Assembly: GCA_963788305.1 (NCBI GenBank)
Contig: CAWBGK010000005.1
Span: 1 to 64,000 of the forward strand
Source of the DNA: UTCFX2 sp963788305
GTDB taxonomy: Bacteria; Chloroflexota; Anaerolineae; Anaerolineales; UBA4823
Length of the DNA stretch: 64,000 nt
Reading direction: 5' to 3'
Below, piece after piece: positions 28,560-40,464 of the stretch. Position numbers and translations under genes: made by a program. Positions within the stretch are counted from its first letter, which is position 1, and each line of letters opens with the position of its first letter. A model generated the notes under the pieces. That model worked only from the letters and a program-made list of their open reading frames with translations. It ran no database searches and was not told where the DNA came from.

Positions 28560-31500
28560 TATGGATTTCCGCCTAATTTCTTTATAAACTCATCAACGAT
28601 AGGCTTTTGGTCTTCAGGTGCCAGGCTCAGCGCTTGCTCAGCATACTGAAGCGCGGCCTGAAATTCTCCTTGATGGGCATTCAATTGAGAGAGCGCAAAG
28701 TTAATTCTCCAGCTGTCAGCCGATTCTGGATTGAGTTGGAGTGCCGTTTCATAGACCTGGATCGCCTCATTCAGCCTCTCCAGCTGGGTCAGGATTCCAC
28801 CGAGGGAAACCGAGTAATTAAATAACAATTGAGAGGAAGCGCTTGATTTTCCAGTCTCGAGCGCTTTATAGTAATATTCTGCTGCTTTGGAAAGAGCCTG
28901 CTGTCGACTTACAGGCTGGTCGGGATAGCGATTGGCTTCAACCTGGCTGAAATATTCACCAAGCAGTCCATAAGTCCAATCATAACTGGCATCCAGCTCC
29001 AGCGCATGCTGCAGTCGGGTGAAAGCTTCCTGTGGTTGGTTCAACTCGTTAAGGTAGAGGACTGCGCTCTCGTCCCATAAACGGGCATTGTTAGGGCTGA
29101 GAATCAATGCTTTATCAAAGAAATCCGCTGAGATTTGAGCTCTTTCCCGACGAAGCTCATTTTCCTGAGTAAACGTCGCCCAAAGAGAATACAAGCGGGC
29201 CAGGTTCGCAGTGTGGTCGGTATTGAGCGGATTTATTTCCTGTGCTTTTTGCAGATCCTTAGAAGCTTGATTAATTAGGTTTTCTCGTTCGGAGGCATTT
29301 TCTAATGTCTTTGCAAATTCTAAATATGCCCGGCCTAAGAATAAATAATAATAATCTTCGTTTGGAGCCAGCAGATTTGCTCGGTTATAGATCGCTATTG
29401 CCGCTGGCCAGCTGTCAGGTCTCGCAAATAAGTCGCCGGTCTTAAATGCAATATCCGCCTGGATAACTCGCAGGTTTGAATATGCAGAAAATGTAAAGGC
29501 GAGGATGAGTAAGAACGTACCAACAGCATAACTCAACACCCTGGCACGCGCCCGAACAGCAGGCCATTCGGTTGGCAAAACCACTGCCAACCCAAACAAG
29601 AACAAAAATACCTGGATATAATATTTCGTAAGTATTTGTTCAGAATCACGCACCTGAACAAGCACCTCGTCAATAGTTCTAGCAGAATCGCGCCCTAACG
29701 CTACAAGACCGGCCGCATTCCAGGTCCAACAAATGAAAGCCAGCCCAAGTGAGATCGCAGCAGAATATCCGATAATTTTCCACCAATTTCCTTTGCCTGC
29801 AGTGATATTTTGGATCGAAGAAGGTTGAACACTCTCGGATGATAAGATGATCAAGCTGATTAACCAAGTCGTGATCAGGAGAGGTAAAATCCCGTTCCGC
29901 GTGCCTTCACGCGCAGGTGCAGTCAGCGAAGCCCATACCAGGCCGATCGCTGATGGTTCCCTGCTTGTATTTGATATGTATTCATAACCCAGTGTCGTAA
30001 GCAATAAACCGACCAGCAAGACCAATCGATACTGCGGAACGAATCCATTCGACTCGGAATAAACCAGCTTCGTTTAACAGGCGCTCGCCTCACTCCCGGT
30101 TTCCTGCGGGAAGATCCTCCTGAGGTCCTCCGGTCGTGTGATTTTTGGCGAGAAATTCCTGAATCCATCTCAGAAACTGTCTGTGAATTCGTCGAGCTGG
30201 CAAATTCGGAGTACAACGGCAGGATATAACCCATAAGCAGCAATAAACCTGCAAATACCCAAAAATACACGCGTGTAGCAGCAATCGCAATTCCAAAATT
30301 TATCTCAACGAAGTGGGCTGAGATTGCAGCTAGAAGACCGATGATGATATATGACCGGATTCGATCAGTATCTGAAGGCCGACTTTCGATTTTTCCAAAT
30401 AATGAAATTAAGATCATGTACGTAACTGCCCCTAAAACCATACCAAAAGGCAGTGCAACACCAAGAAATCCCTTTCCACCATAGATCACAAAAATAATCG
30501 TACTTAGCAGACCTCCGGATAGATAGAGCCCAAGAAAGACGTTTCGTTGTTTTTTACCCGGCACCAGGTCAAGCCATTTCAACCCAAAATAAAGCAGCGA
30601 ACCGAATAAAGTCAGATATGCGGCTAATCCAAGCACACCAGTGATGACCAGGGAATCCCACGTTTCATTATGAGACCGGTCAGGTGAAGCATTGCGTTTT
30701 TCAACCTGGGTCAATTCGGGTGGGTAAAAAGGGTTGTAAGCGACATACATGCTCTCCGGTCCGTATCCAATCAGGGGACGCAAGAAATTAAACGAATCCT
30801 TTCTGCCGTCAGGGAATTCAAGCGGATCATGTGGAGTCATTAAATCAGCTGCCCCTTGCCAGATTAAGGTTCGAACTCGACCGGTCCTGCTTTCAGCATC
30901 CAAAAGCTGGCCCAAACGTCCAAAACCAGGCTGGTTTCTGAGGGATTCCAATGGCCCATTAGGTATGTTTAGCAGAGTAAGAAAACTCGCTGCCAGCAGT
31001 ATGAGCGTTACACCACTGATCGTTAGCCATCTTTTCCTCCAGACCAGCGATAAGCCTAACCAGATGACAATCAATCCTGTTCCGAGTCCTAACCAGGGGC
31101 CGCGACTTCCGCTGAAGAAAATCGCTATAACCTGCAATGCCAGGATGAAACTGTAACAAGTTGCACGGGCGAAGTTCGGCCACAGCTCACTTCGCTCTGA
31201 TAACATGGCTTCAAATGATTCAATGGCCCGTAAAAAGGCGAGTGGGAAGGCCATGACAAGGTAAGCAGCGACGAAAATAGAATTTCCGAGATTCGCTGCG
31301 ATCCGCTGGGTAGTATCTCCTCCCCATGGGATCGGATCAGCCTGATAGCGTTGGAGCACTCCGTATAGACTGACCGGCAGGCTCGATATGATGGCGATAG
31401 TAATCAACCTCTCCACCTGGTTGCGTTGGCGCAAATTGGCAATCAAAGCAAAGAAGATCACCAGATAGGATAAGGTTGTATAAGTGCCCTGGAGGCGCTG

Positions 31501-31839
31501 ATAGGAACCCCAAAAGCTGGTGAATGGAGTGACAGAAAAAATTGTCGAGATTAAATATATAATCGCCAATCCTGTAACCGCTGGCATCAGGGGAATTCGC
31601 AGGAATGATTTAATCCAACCACTTTCCTTGGGAATTCGGTTCCAGTGGAAACCTCCTTGTTCGAAAAGCTTGACAAGCCAGGCTGCCAGAAGTACCAGGG
31701 TGATTGTACGAAGTAAGGTGATTTTATCGGGCTCAAATATTCGGCTGGAATAAATATTAAAAAAGACAGGGACTAGCATGACCGCAGCCAACCAGGCGGC
31801 TTCCATAAATCCTTCAGCGAATCGGCTCAACTTTGTAGG
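28559..31839 (-). CDS. O-antigen ligase/polymerase family protein with C-terminal TPR domain (frameshifted)
   Basis: A ~1090-residue membrane protein. The N-terminal ~500 residues form a Wzy/WaaL-type polytopic domain with about twelve helices and the large periplasmic loop ('GYGPESMYVAYNPFYPPEL'). A second membrane bundle follows ('LVGLLLTTLGYEYI', 'WPAVRARARVLSYAVGTFL'). The C-terminal ~300 residues are tetratricopeptide repeats ('AIAIYNRANLLAPNEDYYYL', 'AIQVYETALQLNPESADSW'). Frame breaks at about 30095 and 30070, consistent with two inserted bases; an in-between frame reads 'ERLLNEAGLFRVEWIRSAV'. The TTG at 31839 has GGGAG upstream; the open frame extends to 31893 and an ATG at 31806 is an alternative. 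It polymerises or ligates surface glycan; TPRs may recruit partners. Confidence 0.82.
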
Positions 31840-31920
31840 CAATTCGTCATCTCCCGAAGCTTTCGATTTCGTTTTCCCGCAATTATATCCCAATCGATCT
31901 TTTGGAATTTACAGCTGCGA

Positions 31921-32845
31921 TCATCGCTGAAGACGCGCCCATGCCAGAGCCAACCAGCGGCGGTCCAGGATCGAAAGTGGATCATTCACGATAGCAACTT
32001 TCAACCAATTTCGGGCGCAGTGCCATTTTCTTCTCTTGAAGTCACCATAAAAGCCGTGCAGGCAGATTCGTGCTTTTGTTTGCCGAACTTGTCGTTTGAC
32101 TTCGAGCTGATTAATCCCCAGGGTGTTCGGGAGTTCAGGCAGCGAGGCGATTTTCTCCAGAACTTGAAGCTGTTCAAACGCCATATCTGCAGTCTGACTG
32201 ACGGTTTTTGAGCTGCTGCTCAAACGAAATCTCGCAACAACCTCTGGTAAGCGCTTAAATTTTGCCCCTGCCAGCGCAAGGCGAATCCAATATTCATAAT
32301 CCAATGCAAAATTTAAGCTCTCTTCCAGCATACCGGCTTTTTCCATAACCTCTCGGCGCCATAATGAGCCTGGCTGATTAACGATGCATTCACCGAGAAG
32401 GTTTTTTCGAGAAAATTCAAGCCTGTCTTTCGGTAAGATTCGGGGTAGGCACCAGCCGATCGTTTTCATCGATACGTTCCAGACGTCCATAGACGACATC
32501 AACTGAAGGATTCTGAATGAATGTCAGGACCGCGTGTTCTATGGTCTTAGGGTAATAAGACATCATCGGAGTTCACCCAGCCAAGAAATGATCCGCTGGC
32601 TCGAGCAAGGCCTTTATTAATCGCGTGCGCCTGCCCTCGATCTGGTTCAGATACCCAATAGCTTGATCCGATCTGAGAAATGTTGAAGGATCTGCAACGC
32701 TTTGATCTTTGGATCCCCCATCGATCACAATGTATTCGATATTTTTATAGCTTTGGTTCAATATCGATCGGATTGTAGCTTCCAAAAATCTTCCTTGATT
32801 GAAGGAAGGTGTAACAATTGACACTAAAGGCATGTGAGATGACAT
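31921..32845 (-). CDS. Glycosyltransferase family 2 (frameshifted)
   Basis: A GT-A fold glycosyltransferase of ~305 residues. The N-terminal nucleotide-sugar site ('LVSIVTPSFNQGRFLEATI', 'EYIVIDGGSKDQSV') and, after frame correction, the DxD-like 'GWVNSDDVLLPKTIEHAV' (around 32560) are present, followed by 'NQPGSLWRREVMEKAG' and 'FALDYEYWIRLALAGAKF' in the acceptor region. At least two single-base shifts lie between about 32700 and 32500. It transfers a sugar from an NDP-sugar to the growing exopolysaccharide unit on the cytoplasmic face. The start lies 9 bp after the stop of the preceding glycosyltransferase, indicating one operon. Confidence 0.84.
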
Positions 32846-32854
32846 TTTTATGTC

Positions 32855-34006
32855 TCAATAATTAACCCGTGCTGCGCGCTGGTAGACTTCAAGTGTGGCT
32901 TGCGCAGTACGATCCCAGCTGAATGAGGCTAGCCCGGTTTAATCCCGTACGAACACGAGGAGCATTTCTCCCTTCTCGAATTACCCTGTCTATAGCATGT
33001 GTTAATGCATTCGGATTATTCAAGTCAAAATAGGCGGGACAATCTGCAGCCACTTCTGTCGTGCTCGGGATTTTTGATGCAACAATGGGACATCCGCAGG
33101 TCATGGCTTCCAGGAGAGGCAACCCAAATCCTTCGATTATGGATGGGAAAACCAATGCTGCTGCTGAATTGTAAAGTCGGCACAAGACGATGTCACTCAC
33201 GTGACCCGTGTTATGAACAAGATCCTTGAGACCAAGCACTTGATCACTCTCTTTTCTTCGGTGGTCCAGGATGGTCCAACCACTACAAGATGTATTTGTT
33301 CCCGCTGATCCCATTTTGCATATATATCCAGAAGGAAATGGAAATTCTTATAATGTGCGCGACTACCCACATAAAGAAGGAATGGACAAATTATAAAGTC
33401 GAAATCCGACGTTTGCTTGTTTGGGAATAACTGAAATATATTGCTGTGGGATAAAGGAATCACAGATATTTTCTTATCTCCCAACTGATATTCCGCTTCA
33501 AGATCAATCTTTGTCGCACAGGAATCACAGATGATTTCCACGGCTCTTTCAACGCATCGCTTTTTCTGATCTCGCCCGGCTGCGTCCATTTTGTCTGTAA
33601 AAAGATCTTTAAGGCGTTCAGGTGCCATATCATGGACGGTGACAATCTCAGGGCCGTGCCACCCTGGTAAGTAGGTGAAAAATGTTGAATGCCAAATTTC
33701 ATCTTTTCCATTACCCAACCAGATTTGTCGGGTAAAGTTCCAGATCCTGCTTCCAAACCTTCGAAACGGGAAAACGACTTGCCGCCAACGCCCTTGAGGC
33801 TTTATGTGCATTCGAACAGCCGGGGCACGCTTCAAGAGAATTCGAGGATGGAGTGGTATTTCCGAATGAATTGGACCATCCAAAACCAATGAGATCTCTA
33901 ATTCAGGAGAAAGTTCGCACATGCGAGGCAATAGCTCCCGATATAGGCGCGCTATTCCGCTGTGGGGATCTTTCTGGAATATGATCCCATCAACCACTAC
34001 ACGCAT
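32855..34006 (-). CDS. Glycosyltransferase family 1/4, GT-B fold (frameshifted)
   Basis: About 380 residues. The N-terminal half ('MRVVVDGIIFQKDPHSGIA', 'VTVHDMAPERLKDLF', 'ICDSCATKIDLEAEYQLG') and the C-terminal NDP-sugar half ('FLLYVGSRAHYKNFHFLL', 'YNSAAALVFPSIIEGFGLP', 'EAMTCGCPIVASKIPSTTE') form a standard GT-B enzyme with the conserved Glu-rich E-x7-E region. Frame changes between 33320 and 33200 and near 32940. The final +1 frame restores 'SWDRTAQATLEVYQRA' ending at 32855. GAGGA seven bases before the ATG. Works with neighbouring transferases in exopolysaccharide assembly; donor and acceptor unknown. Confidence 0.84.
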
Positions 34007-34098
34007 AATTCAATCCTCAAGGATTATTTTTTTGTATCGACTTTGAACATCAGTATTTTTTCAGGCGATTATTCATGAACCAATGAAATCATTCATGC

Positions 34099-35299
34099 CT
34101 ATTCTTGAAGAATATTATTCAGTGATTCAGTTAAATTCTTAGAAAATATTTCTTCAGAATATCGGTTTTTGACCGTTTGCCTGGTTTTAAATGAAAGGTT
34201 TTTTATCATCTGTGTATTCATAGATGATGCATCGGTGACGACATTCCGGATTTCAGCAATAGTAACTGGATCTAATCAAAAAGCCGAAGTCATCCACGTC
34301 CACTCCTGCCATTATACTGACAATCGGGATTACGCCGAAATTCATCGCTTCGATGACTGATTGAGATTGACCTTCACTACATGAAGGTAAAATACAAAAT
34401 CCGCATGTTTTCATTAATTGGTAAAAAGGATGGGAACGCGGCTGAAGCCAACCTATGTAGTGGATGTTCTGCTGCATTCTTAATTCTTTGGAATAAGTCT
34501 TAGAGAATTCCTTTTCGAGCGGTGCCGCAACCCATAAATTCTGTTCCAATCCATTAAAAGCCTCAAGCACTAAATCGAGACCCTTATGGACATTGCCTCC
34601 TGAAGCGAAAAAGAGGAAATTCGAGCTACAATTTTCAAAATCACGTGAATCCCAATCAAATTGATCATCACTTAGAGAAGTCCCGTCAATCATATGGACT
34701 TTTGTAAATTTTGAATACGTGTCGCGGGTATGTTGATTTCCAATCGCAATGATCCCATCTGCCAAGAGTAGAGCTTCCTCTTCTTTGTAAAGGATCAGAC
34801 GGTCACGTTTTAATGTACAACCACGTCTCTTCTCCAAATCAAAAAAACGAGCTTCTTCCTGCGAGTTATGATATTTCCAATAGCTGCCTGTGGCGAAATA
34901 GATCTTTGGAACATTTATGTCCAAGTGGGATGCAATCCCAGAATAATTTACACCCCCGTGACCTATGAAGAGATGGTATTTCTTTGATGGGTGAAACTTC
35001 TGATCACGATAATCGATAGCATCAACGAGATAACCCATCCTGTTTAGAACTCGTACAACCTCTTGGGCATGCCAGATATTGATATGCCGAAAGAAACGCG
35101 GATCATCTGACTGAAGGGAAAAAGGATGAACAATATAAGACAATAGGGCTTGTTTTCTTAGGTCACTGTTGGAAATGTTTTCAAGATTAAGGTCATAGTA
35201 TCGCTCTGTTCGAAAATAGATATGTCGTTGGAAATACACACAACACCGCTGAATCAAGCGTTTGCGAGTATATTGTCGTGATTTCTTTGGGGAATCCAT
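34099..35299 (-). CDS. Glycosyltransferase-like protein, GT-B fold (frameshifted C-terminus)
   Basis: About 400 residues. The N-terminal part is divergent ('INIWHAQEVVRVLNRMGYL', 'YHLFIGHGGVNYSGIASHL'), while the C-terminal half is a recognisable GT-B donor domain ('FLFFASGGNVHKGLDLVLEAF', 'IHYIGWLQPRSHPFYQLM', 'CGFCILPSCSEGQSQSVIEAM'). The open frame ends at 34253; a single inserted base near 34265 and a return to the other frame gives 'EIRNVVTDASSMNTQMI' to a stop at 34099. The assigned start overlaps the 3' end of the flippase frame by ~107 bp and lacks a clear ribosome-binding site, so the real start may be further in. Lower GC than the flanking metabolic genes. Confidence 0.74.
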
Positions 35300-36807
35300 T
35301 GAATTTGTTGCATATATGAATTTTTGAATTAAAATTTCTCGAATCTCCTATTAATCCGAGCTGTTGTCCCATCGAAGTAGAATCCATCAATTTTCTCGCC
35401 ATGGAAATTAGATCCTTGCCTTCGAATAAAAATAGAATTGTGACATATGCTCCACAGAAAAGGATTGTACCAATGGTCATCAATAGCCAATCAGATTTGG
35501 GAAGATCAATGGCCGAAGAAACCGAAAAATTTAATCCAATACCGATTATTAATGCAATTAAAGGTACAAGGAATAATTTCCGATAGGACAAATCCACATA
35601 AGTTCGTACAAAAAATAATGAAAGTAGAGTGCCTACGATAACCATAAAATCCATGGACAGGGCTACACCGGAGATTTGATATCGAAAACCGAATAAGAAC
35701 AGACTAACAATTAATACGCCTAATTGTATAAATCGTATGACAGTAATCTTTTCTGGAACACCTTTGGCGACAAAAACACTTGATACTGCAATTTTAATGG
35801 GTTCTAACATGGCAAATACAAGCATCAATCGAAATGCTGGCAGCATTGGCAGCCAACGCGCACCAATTGTAAGACGGATGAAATAGGGCGCGATCACAGC
35901 AAGCCACCCAGTCATCAGAAAGCCAGCCCGGATTAGCAGCGCATTCGTACGGAAGAATGCCATGGATAATCGTCGGTGATCATATTTTAATTCTGCATAG
36001 GTCCCAACCACTACAGAATTAACCGGCGCTGAAAGGATTTGTCTGGGGTAAGTTGCAAATTTAAAGGCACGTGAATAAAAACCCAGAAGCAAATCGCCAA
36101 GAAAATAATTTGTCCAAAGGTTATCCAAGTTATCTAGGCTCGAATCGAGCAGGTTGTTGATTAGATTACGAGAACCAAAATGAATAAAAGTATTGAAAGA
36201 TTTTTATATCCCATATCAACTTTGGTTTCCAAAAAGGTTTCCATAAGTAAAAACCGACAATTGAAATGGCCATTGATACCAAAGCTGAAACGAGTAATGC
36301 CCAGATCGATTTTGTCAAAACTGCAATTGCAATAGAAATAATCGCCGAGCTCAATCCGATTGAAAAGTCAATAATCGCCAATCTACGATGTTCCACCCGA
36401 CGAACCAATAACACTCTTGGAACAAAAGTCATCTTAATCGGGTAAGAAGCAAAAACCAAAATCAAAAAAACATATCGACGCAAATCTGTGAATGCAAGCA
36501 AGCCAAATAGCACTAATGAGATTAACCATATAGTTTCAAAGATCAGGCGCAGCGTAAAAAAAGCTGAACTGGCTTTGTCTTCATCTTCTGTTTCCTCGGA
36601 GCGATGTAAAAAAGCATTCGTAAAGCCAAGTTCAAATATTGTGCTGCTTAAACTGACAATCGAAGTTACCCCCGCGTAAATACCAAAATACTCAACTGGC
36701 AAGTTACGTGCCAAGATGATCGATTGAACAAGGTTGACTGGGAGAGAAATTATAGTGGCGGTTGAAGTCCAGGTTACTGAACGGAAACTTCGTTTCGCTA
36801 AGCTCAT
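35193..36807 (-). CDS. Polysaccharide flippase, Wzx/MOP superfamily (frameshifted)
   Basis: A polytopic MOP-superfamily exporter of ~500 residues with 12-14 helices. The N-terminus 'SLAKRSFRSVTWTSTATI' and 'LARNLPVEYFGIYAGVTS' is typical of lipid-linked polysaccharide flippases. The frame breaks near 36160 by one inserted base and continues with 'NYFLGDLLLGFYSRAFKFA' and 'YPRQILSAPVNSVVVGTYAEL'. The open frame begins at 36939, but homology starts at ATG 36807, which I prefer; the extra 44 residues look non-native. The 3' end is uncertain because the last ~40 residues overlap the next gene, and another shift near 35330 is possible. It moves undecaprenyl-linked repeat units across the membrane. 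Confidence 0.8.
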
Positions 36808-37020
36808 CAGACCATCATCCGGGTGAATTTCAATATCAAACGGACTCTTGACACGATTTTGCGGGTCACCAAAGCGTAGTATAGCATGATAAGTAAAATC
36901 ACCCGATGGTATACTTTGAATGCATTTCGGTTTTTTCATTTTCAGTTGACCTAATAAATACCTGTTATAAATAGCGTTTTAACGTTGTAAATCGGTTGAC
37001 GATTATTTGAGACAGATTTA

Positions 37021-38161
37021 ATGAAAATAACCATCGATGGGCGAATGTTGTTGCCGCAGATGAGCGGAGTTGGGCGATATTTACTTGGACTATGCCGGGG
37101 TTTTCAGGCTTTGGAAGAAAATAGTGATATTGAATACCAGCTCTTGATTCAATCTGCTCTATCAACAGCCCATCCAGTATATGGTCTCTCCGGGAAGCAC
37201 CTCACCCTGAAAACTCTTCCTGTCACGCATATGAATATTGCAGCTCAGGCGTTCGTTCCGCTAGAACTTCTAAGAAATCAACCGGACCTCTTCCACTACC
37301 CTCATTTTGACCTTCCATTCGCTTCTCCAGGAAAAATTATCGCGACAATCCATGACCTCAAATATTTGACTCATCCAGAATATTTTCCACATTATGGACA
37401 TGTGAAAAAGCTCGTAATCCATTTGATGACAAAATACACCTGTCATCGAGCTAAATATATCATCTGCGTTTCTGGTGCTACTGCAAATAGATTATCTAAA
37501 TTTACAGGTATACCTGCGATAAAAATGAAGGTGATATATCATGGAATTGATCCACAATTCTTTAACCGCATATCAGAGCCACGATTAAATTCGTATCGAA
37601 CCTCTAAAGGTTTGAATAATCCATTCCTCCTCTTTGTCGGAGAGCGCCGTCCACATAAAAACCTTCCCGGATTAATCCATTCCTTTCACATCTTTCGTCA
37701 GATGGTCAATATCCCATATGAGCTTGTTGTTGCTGGCCGTCGATATGCTGATTACCAGCTTCCAGAAAAAACAGTATCTAAATTCGGACTTGAGGAATTC
37801 GGTTCACTTCCTGGATTATGTCCCCGAGACTGATTTACCACTTCTATATCAATCTGCGGAAGCATTCGTAATGATTTCCAATTATGAAGGATTCGGATTG
37901 CCTGCTATCGAGGCAATGGCTTGTGGAACACCGGTGATTGCGTCAAATACTACCGCGCTGCCTGAAATTGTGGGTGCTGCCGGACTGCTTGTTCCCCCTG
38001 ACCAACCAGAAATGGCAGCCGAAGCGATCCTTAAGGTTATAAAAAGTGGATCGTCTCGTGAGCAAATAATTGCTGCAGGACTGAAACACGCTCAAACTTT
38101 CACCTGGGATAACTGCGCACGCCAAACTCGTTCTGTCTACCAGGATGCCTTATCCTCATGA
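37021..38161 (+). CDS. Glycosyltransferase family 1/4, GT-B fold (frameshifted)
   Basis: About 380 residues. N-terminal domain: 'MKITIDGRMLLPQMSGVGRY' and 'ATIHDLKYLTHPEYFP'. Donor domain: 'FLLFVGERRPHKNLPGLIHSF', 'YQSAEAFVMISNYEGFGLP' and 'EAMACGTPVIASNTTALPE'. This is the mannosyl/rhamnosyl-transferase-like pattern common in exopolysaccharide loci. One inserted base near 37790 splits the donor domain. Its stop overlaps the next gene's ATG (ATGA), so the two are coupled. A decayed copy of part of this gene (37300-37500) exists at 40127-40330. First gene of the plus-strand arm, divergent from the flippase operon. Confidence 0.86.
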
Positions 38162-39417
38162 TCAATCGGACATCACCCTCAATCATTCGCGTTTTACATC
38201 CGATCACCCGACTGATTATCGGTGGTGCGCAAGAAAATACGCTCTATACTGCAGAAAAGCTTGATCAGCTCCGGTATCAAATCGATGTTGTTTGCGGTCC
38301 TCAAACGGGAACAGAAGGCAGTCTGATAGAAGAGGCCCACCAAAGAGAGATTCCGCTAACGATTATTCCAAATCTCTTGCGTCAAATCAGTCCAATCGAC
38401 GATCTTAAAGCGTTCTGGCAGTTAAACCAGATGATGAAGTCTGGGCGATATCAGATTGTCCACACACATAGCTCCAAAGCAGGGATACTTGGTCGTGCTG
38501 CAGCACGTCAAGCAGGTGTACCGGTGATTGTCCACACGGTTCATGGTTGGAGTTTTCACGATTTCATGCCCCTGCTGACCCGGCGGCTCTATATCTGCCT
38601 CGAAAGGTGGATGGCAAGTTTTACTGACGCTCTAATCGTGGTCAGCGATAGAGATATCCTGAAGGGGCTGCAGGCAGGAATCGGTCACCCAGAACAATAC
38701 CATCGAATTCGAAGCGCCATACCTCTTGATGAATTCAACTTTGAAAAAATCGACCGAAATGAGGTGAGGGAAGAATTAGGGATTCCGCAAGATGCGGTGG
38801 TGATTGGAAATGTGGGTCGATTTTCGTCTCAAAAAAATCCTCTGGACTGGGTGAGAGTGGCAGCGCATGTAAGCCGAGTTTGTCCAGAGGTATTCTTTTT
38901 ATTAGTGGGCGATGGTCCTCTCCGTGGAGAGGTAGAAAAAAAGCTTGATGAGGAGGGGATTTCTGGAAGAACTTTGCTGACTGGCCTTAGACGAGATGTG
39001 TCAAGAATCTTGGCAGCAATGGATATATTTATGCTCACATCCCTTTGGGAGGGATTGCCGAGGGTGATCCCACAGGCAATGGCGATGAAGCTCCCTGTTC
39101 TCGCGTACCGGGCAGATGGGACAATCGAAGCTATTCAAGAAGGTGTGACAGGCTATCTATGTCAGCCTGGAGATGTTAACCAGATGTCCGAATCCTGCAT
39201 TCGGCTGGCTAAGAACCCAATGATTCGAGAGGAATTCGGGAAAAAAGGTCTACAAATAGCAAAGCAGGAGTATGACCTAGATCGGATGATCGATGAAATC
39301 GATGTTTTATATCAACATCTGCTTGAAAAATGCAGGCAGGAGAATCATATGAATGAACCTCCAAATCCGAAGAATTGTAAAGCTCTCCAGTATCTGGAGT
39401 ATTTTGAAAGAGGCTAA
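38158..39417 (+). CDS. Glycosyltransferase family 4, GT-B fold
   Basis: A 419-residue intact GT-B enzyme. The acceptor domain has 'VLHPITRLIIGGAQENTLY' (Gly-Gly-Ala-Gln loop) and 'IVHTHSSKAGILGRAAA'. The donor domain has 'VVIGNVGRFSSQKNPLDWV', 'FFLLVGDGPLRGEVEKKL' and 'IFMLTSLWEGLPRVIPQAMAM', with the final Glu-x7-Glu region modified. The pattern resembles EpsF/PelF-like transferases acting on undecaprenyl-linked sugars. Translationally coupled to the upstream glycosyltransferase. Downstream lies a region of pseudogenes. Confidence 0.9.
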   Translation: MINRTSPSIIRVLHPITRLIIGGAQENTLYTAEKLDQLRYQIDVVCGPQTGTEGSLIEEAHQREIPLTIIPNLLRQISPIDDLKAFWQLNQMMKSGRYQIVHTHSSKAGILGRAAARQAGVPVIVHTVHGWSFHDFMPLLTRRLYICLERWMASFTDALIVVSDRDILKGLQAGIGHPEQYHRIRSAIPLDEFNFEKIDRNEVREELGIPQDAVVIGNVGRFSSQKNPLDWVRVAAHVSRVCPEVFFLLVGDGPLRGEVEKKLDEEGISGRTLLTGLRRDVSRILAAMDIFMLTSLWEGLPRVIPQAMAMKLPVLAYRADGTIEAIQEGVTGYLCQPGDVNQMSESCIRLAKNPMIREEFGKKGLQIAKQEYDLDRMIDEIDVLYQHLLEKCRQENHMNEPPNPKNCKALQYLEYFERG

Positions 39418-39466
39418 TTTCGTTTCAACATAAACGTTTAAAAGTCTTCACAAAGGAAGGCTTCGC

Positions 39467-40086
39467 TTGAAAATTGTTGGCAGGGGGCGGAAAGCAAGCG
39501 ATCTGATTCGAGAGCAGTTGATGCAATCAAAACCAAGTTTTATCGGTGGATTAGGGTGGATGGAGAGAGAAGCGATCCTTCGCCACCTGAACAGCCTGTA
39601 TCCAGTCTCAGGATGGTAAAAGTTTTACCGGTATTTAATTCAACAAAGCGGATAATATTGGTGGGATGATGAATTTCGAGTAAAAATGGTCAATAAAACT
39701 GGCTTCTTTCCTCCAGAAAATGACCAATAGGAACGATTTGCCAAACAAATGTTGGTTCATCTGGTTAGTGTAGATGTTCTTGGATCGTTTGGAGATGAAG
39801 GACAGCTAATAAACAAAATTTCCACAAATACAGCCAATCCCTTCTTCTGATCCGGAACCATATTACCAAGCAATTCCTTGGACACTAGCCTTGAAGGGAA
39901 AAATAAGTTCTCGTGGTCCATCCATTCAAACAAAGCATCCAATTACAATATCGTCGGAGGGAGTTATTATTTGATAATCAGAATATCCTGCCGGAAATTG
40001 AAATGAAAACACACAAAGCTGTTCAATAGATTGCTAATACACCTGTCGGATTTTCGAACTGGTTTAAAGTATTAATTGGATGTGCA
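39467..40086 (+). pseudogene. Decayed GT-D-like glycosyltransferase-associated gene with four in-frame stops
   Basis: From a TTG at 39467, which keeps an AAAGGAAGG site, one reading frame encodes recognisable family sequence interrupted by stops at 39617 (TAA), 39653 (TAA), 39728 (TAG) and 39848 (TGA). After shifts it continues as 'DPEPYYQAIPWTLAL' and then 'VLVVHPFKQSIQLQYRRREL', with a further TAG at 40027, to 'GFSNWFKVL'. The order 'YWWDDEFRVKMVNKTGFFPP', 'SVDVLGSFGDEG', 'PWTLAL', 'VHPF' matches, from memory, the GT-D-fold family found in polysaccharide clusters. Stops inside conserved blocks cannot come from single insertions, so this is genuine gene death. Confidence 0.72.
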
Positions 40087-40126
40087 CGAAAATCAATAAA
40101 AAAAACCTTTTACAGCCACTTGTTCT

Positions 40127-40330
40127 CCACGCATTTTGACCTTCAAGTCACCTCGCCTGAAAAATCGTAACGACTTTCTACGATTATTAATATTTGTCTT
40201 CCCTTTTATTTCGCATCAAGGGCATCAAAAGAAACCAGTCATCCATTTGATGACAAAATCCACTTGCAATCGAGATAAATATCCATTTATTGTTCCTACC
40301 GAATTATCGATTCGATGCGCCATACTAATA
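40127..40330 (+). pseudogene. Remnant of a duplicated glycosyltransferase gene
   Basis: This stretch aligns with 37300-37500, inside the intact glycosyltransferase gene: 'CATTTTGACCTTC' and 'ATCCATTTGATGACAAAAT' are shared, with similar spacing and many substitutions between them. No frame is open across it (TAA at 40168 in the matching frame). It is fused without a gap to the end of the preceding pseudogene, so a recombination event probably joined the two fragments before decay. Confidence 0.7.
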
Positions 40331-40464
40331 AATGGTCTTAATTTAAAAAAAGAGTGGGACGGAGCATGCCAGCTGGATTTGCGATTCCTCATATGTCTGA
40401 TAGTATAATTTGTGAATTGTTTACAGCCATCATTGGCGCCAGGAATAGCCCTACACAGGAATGG

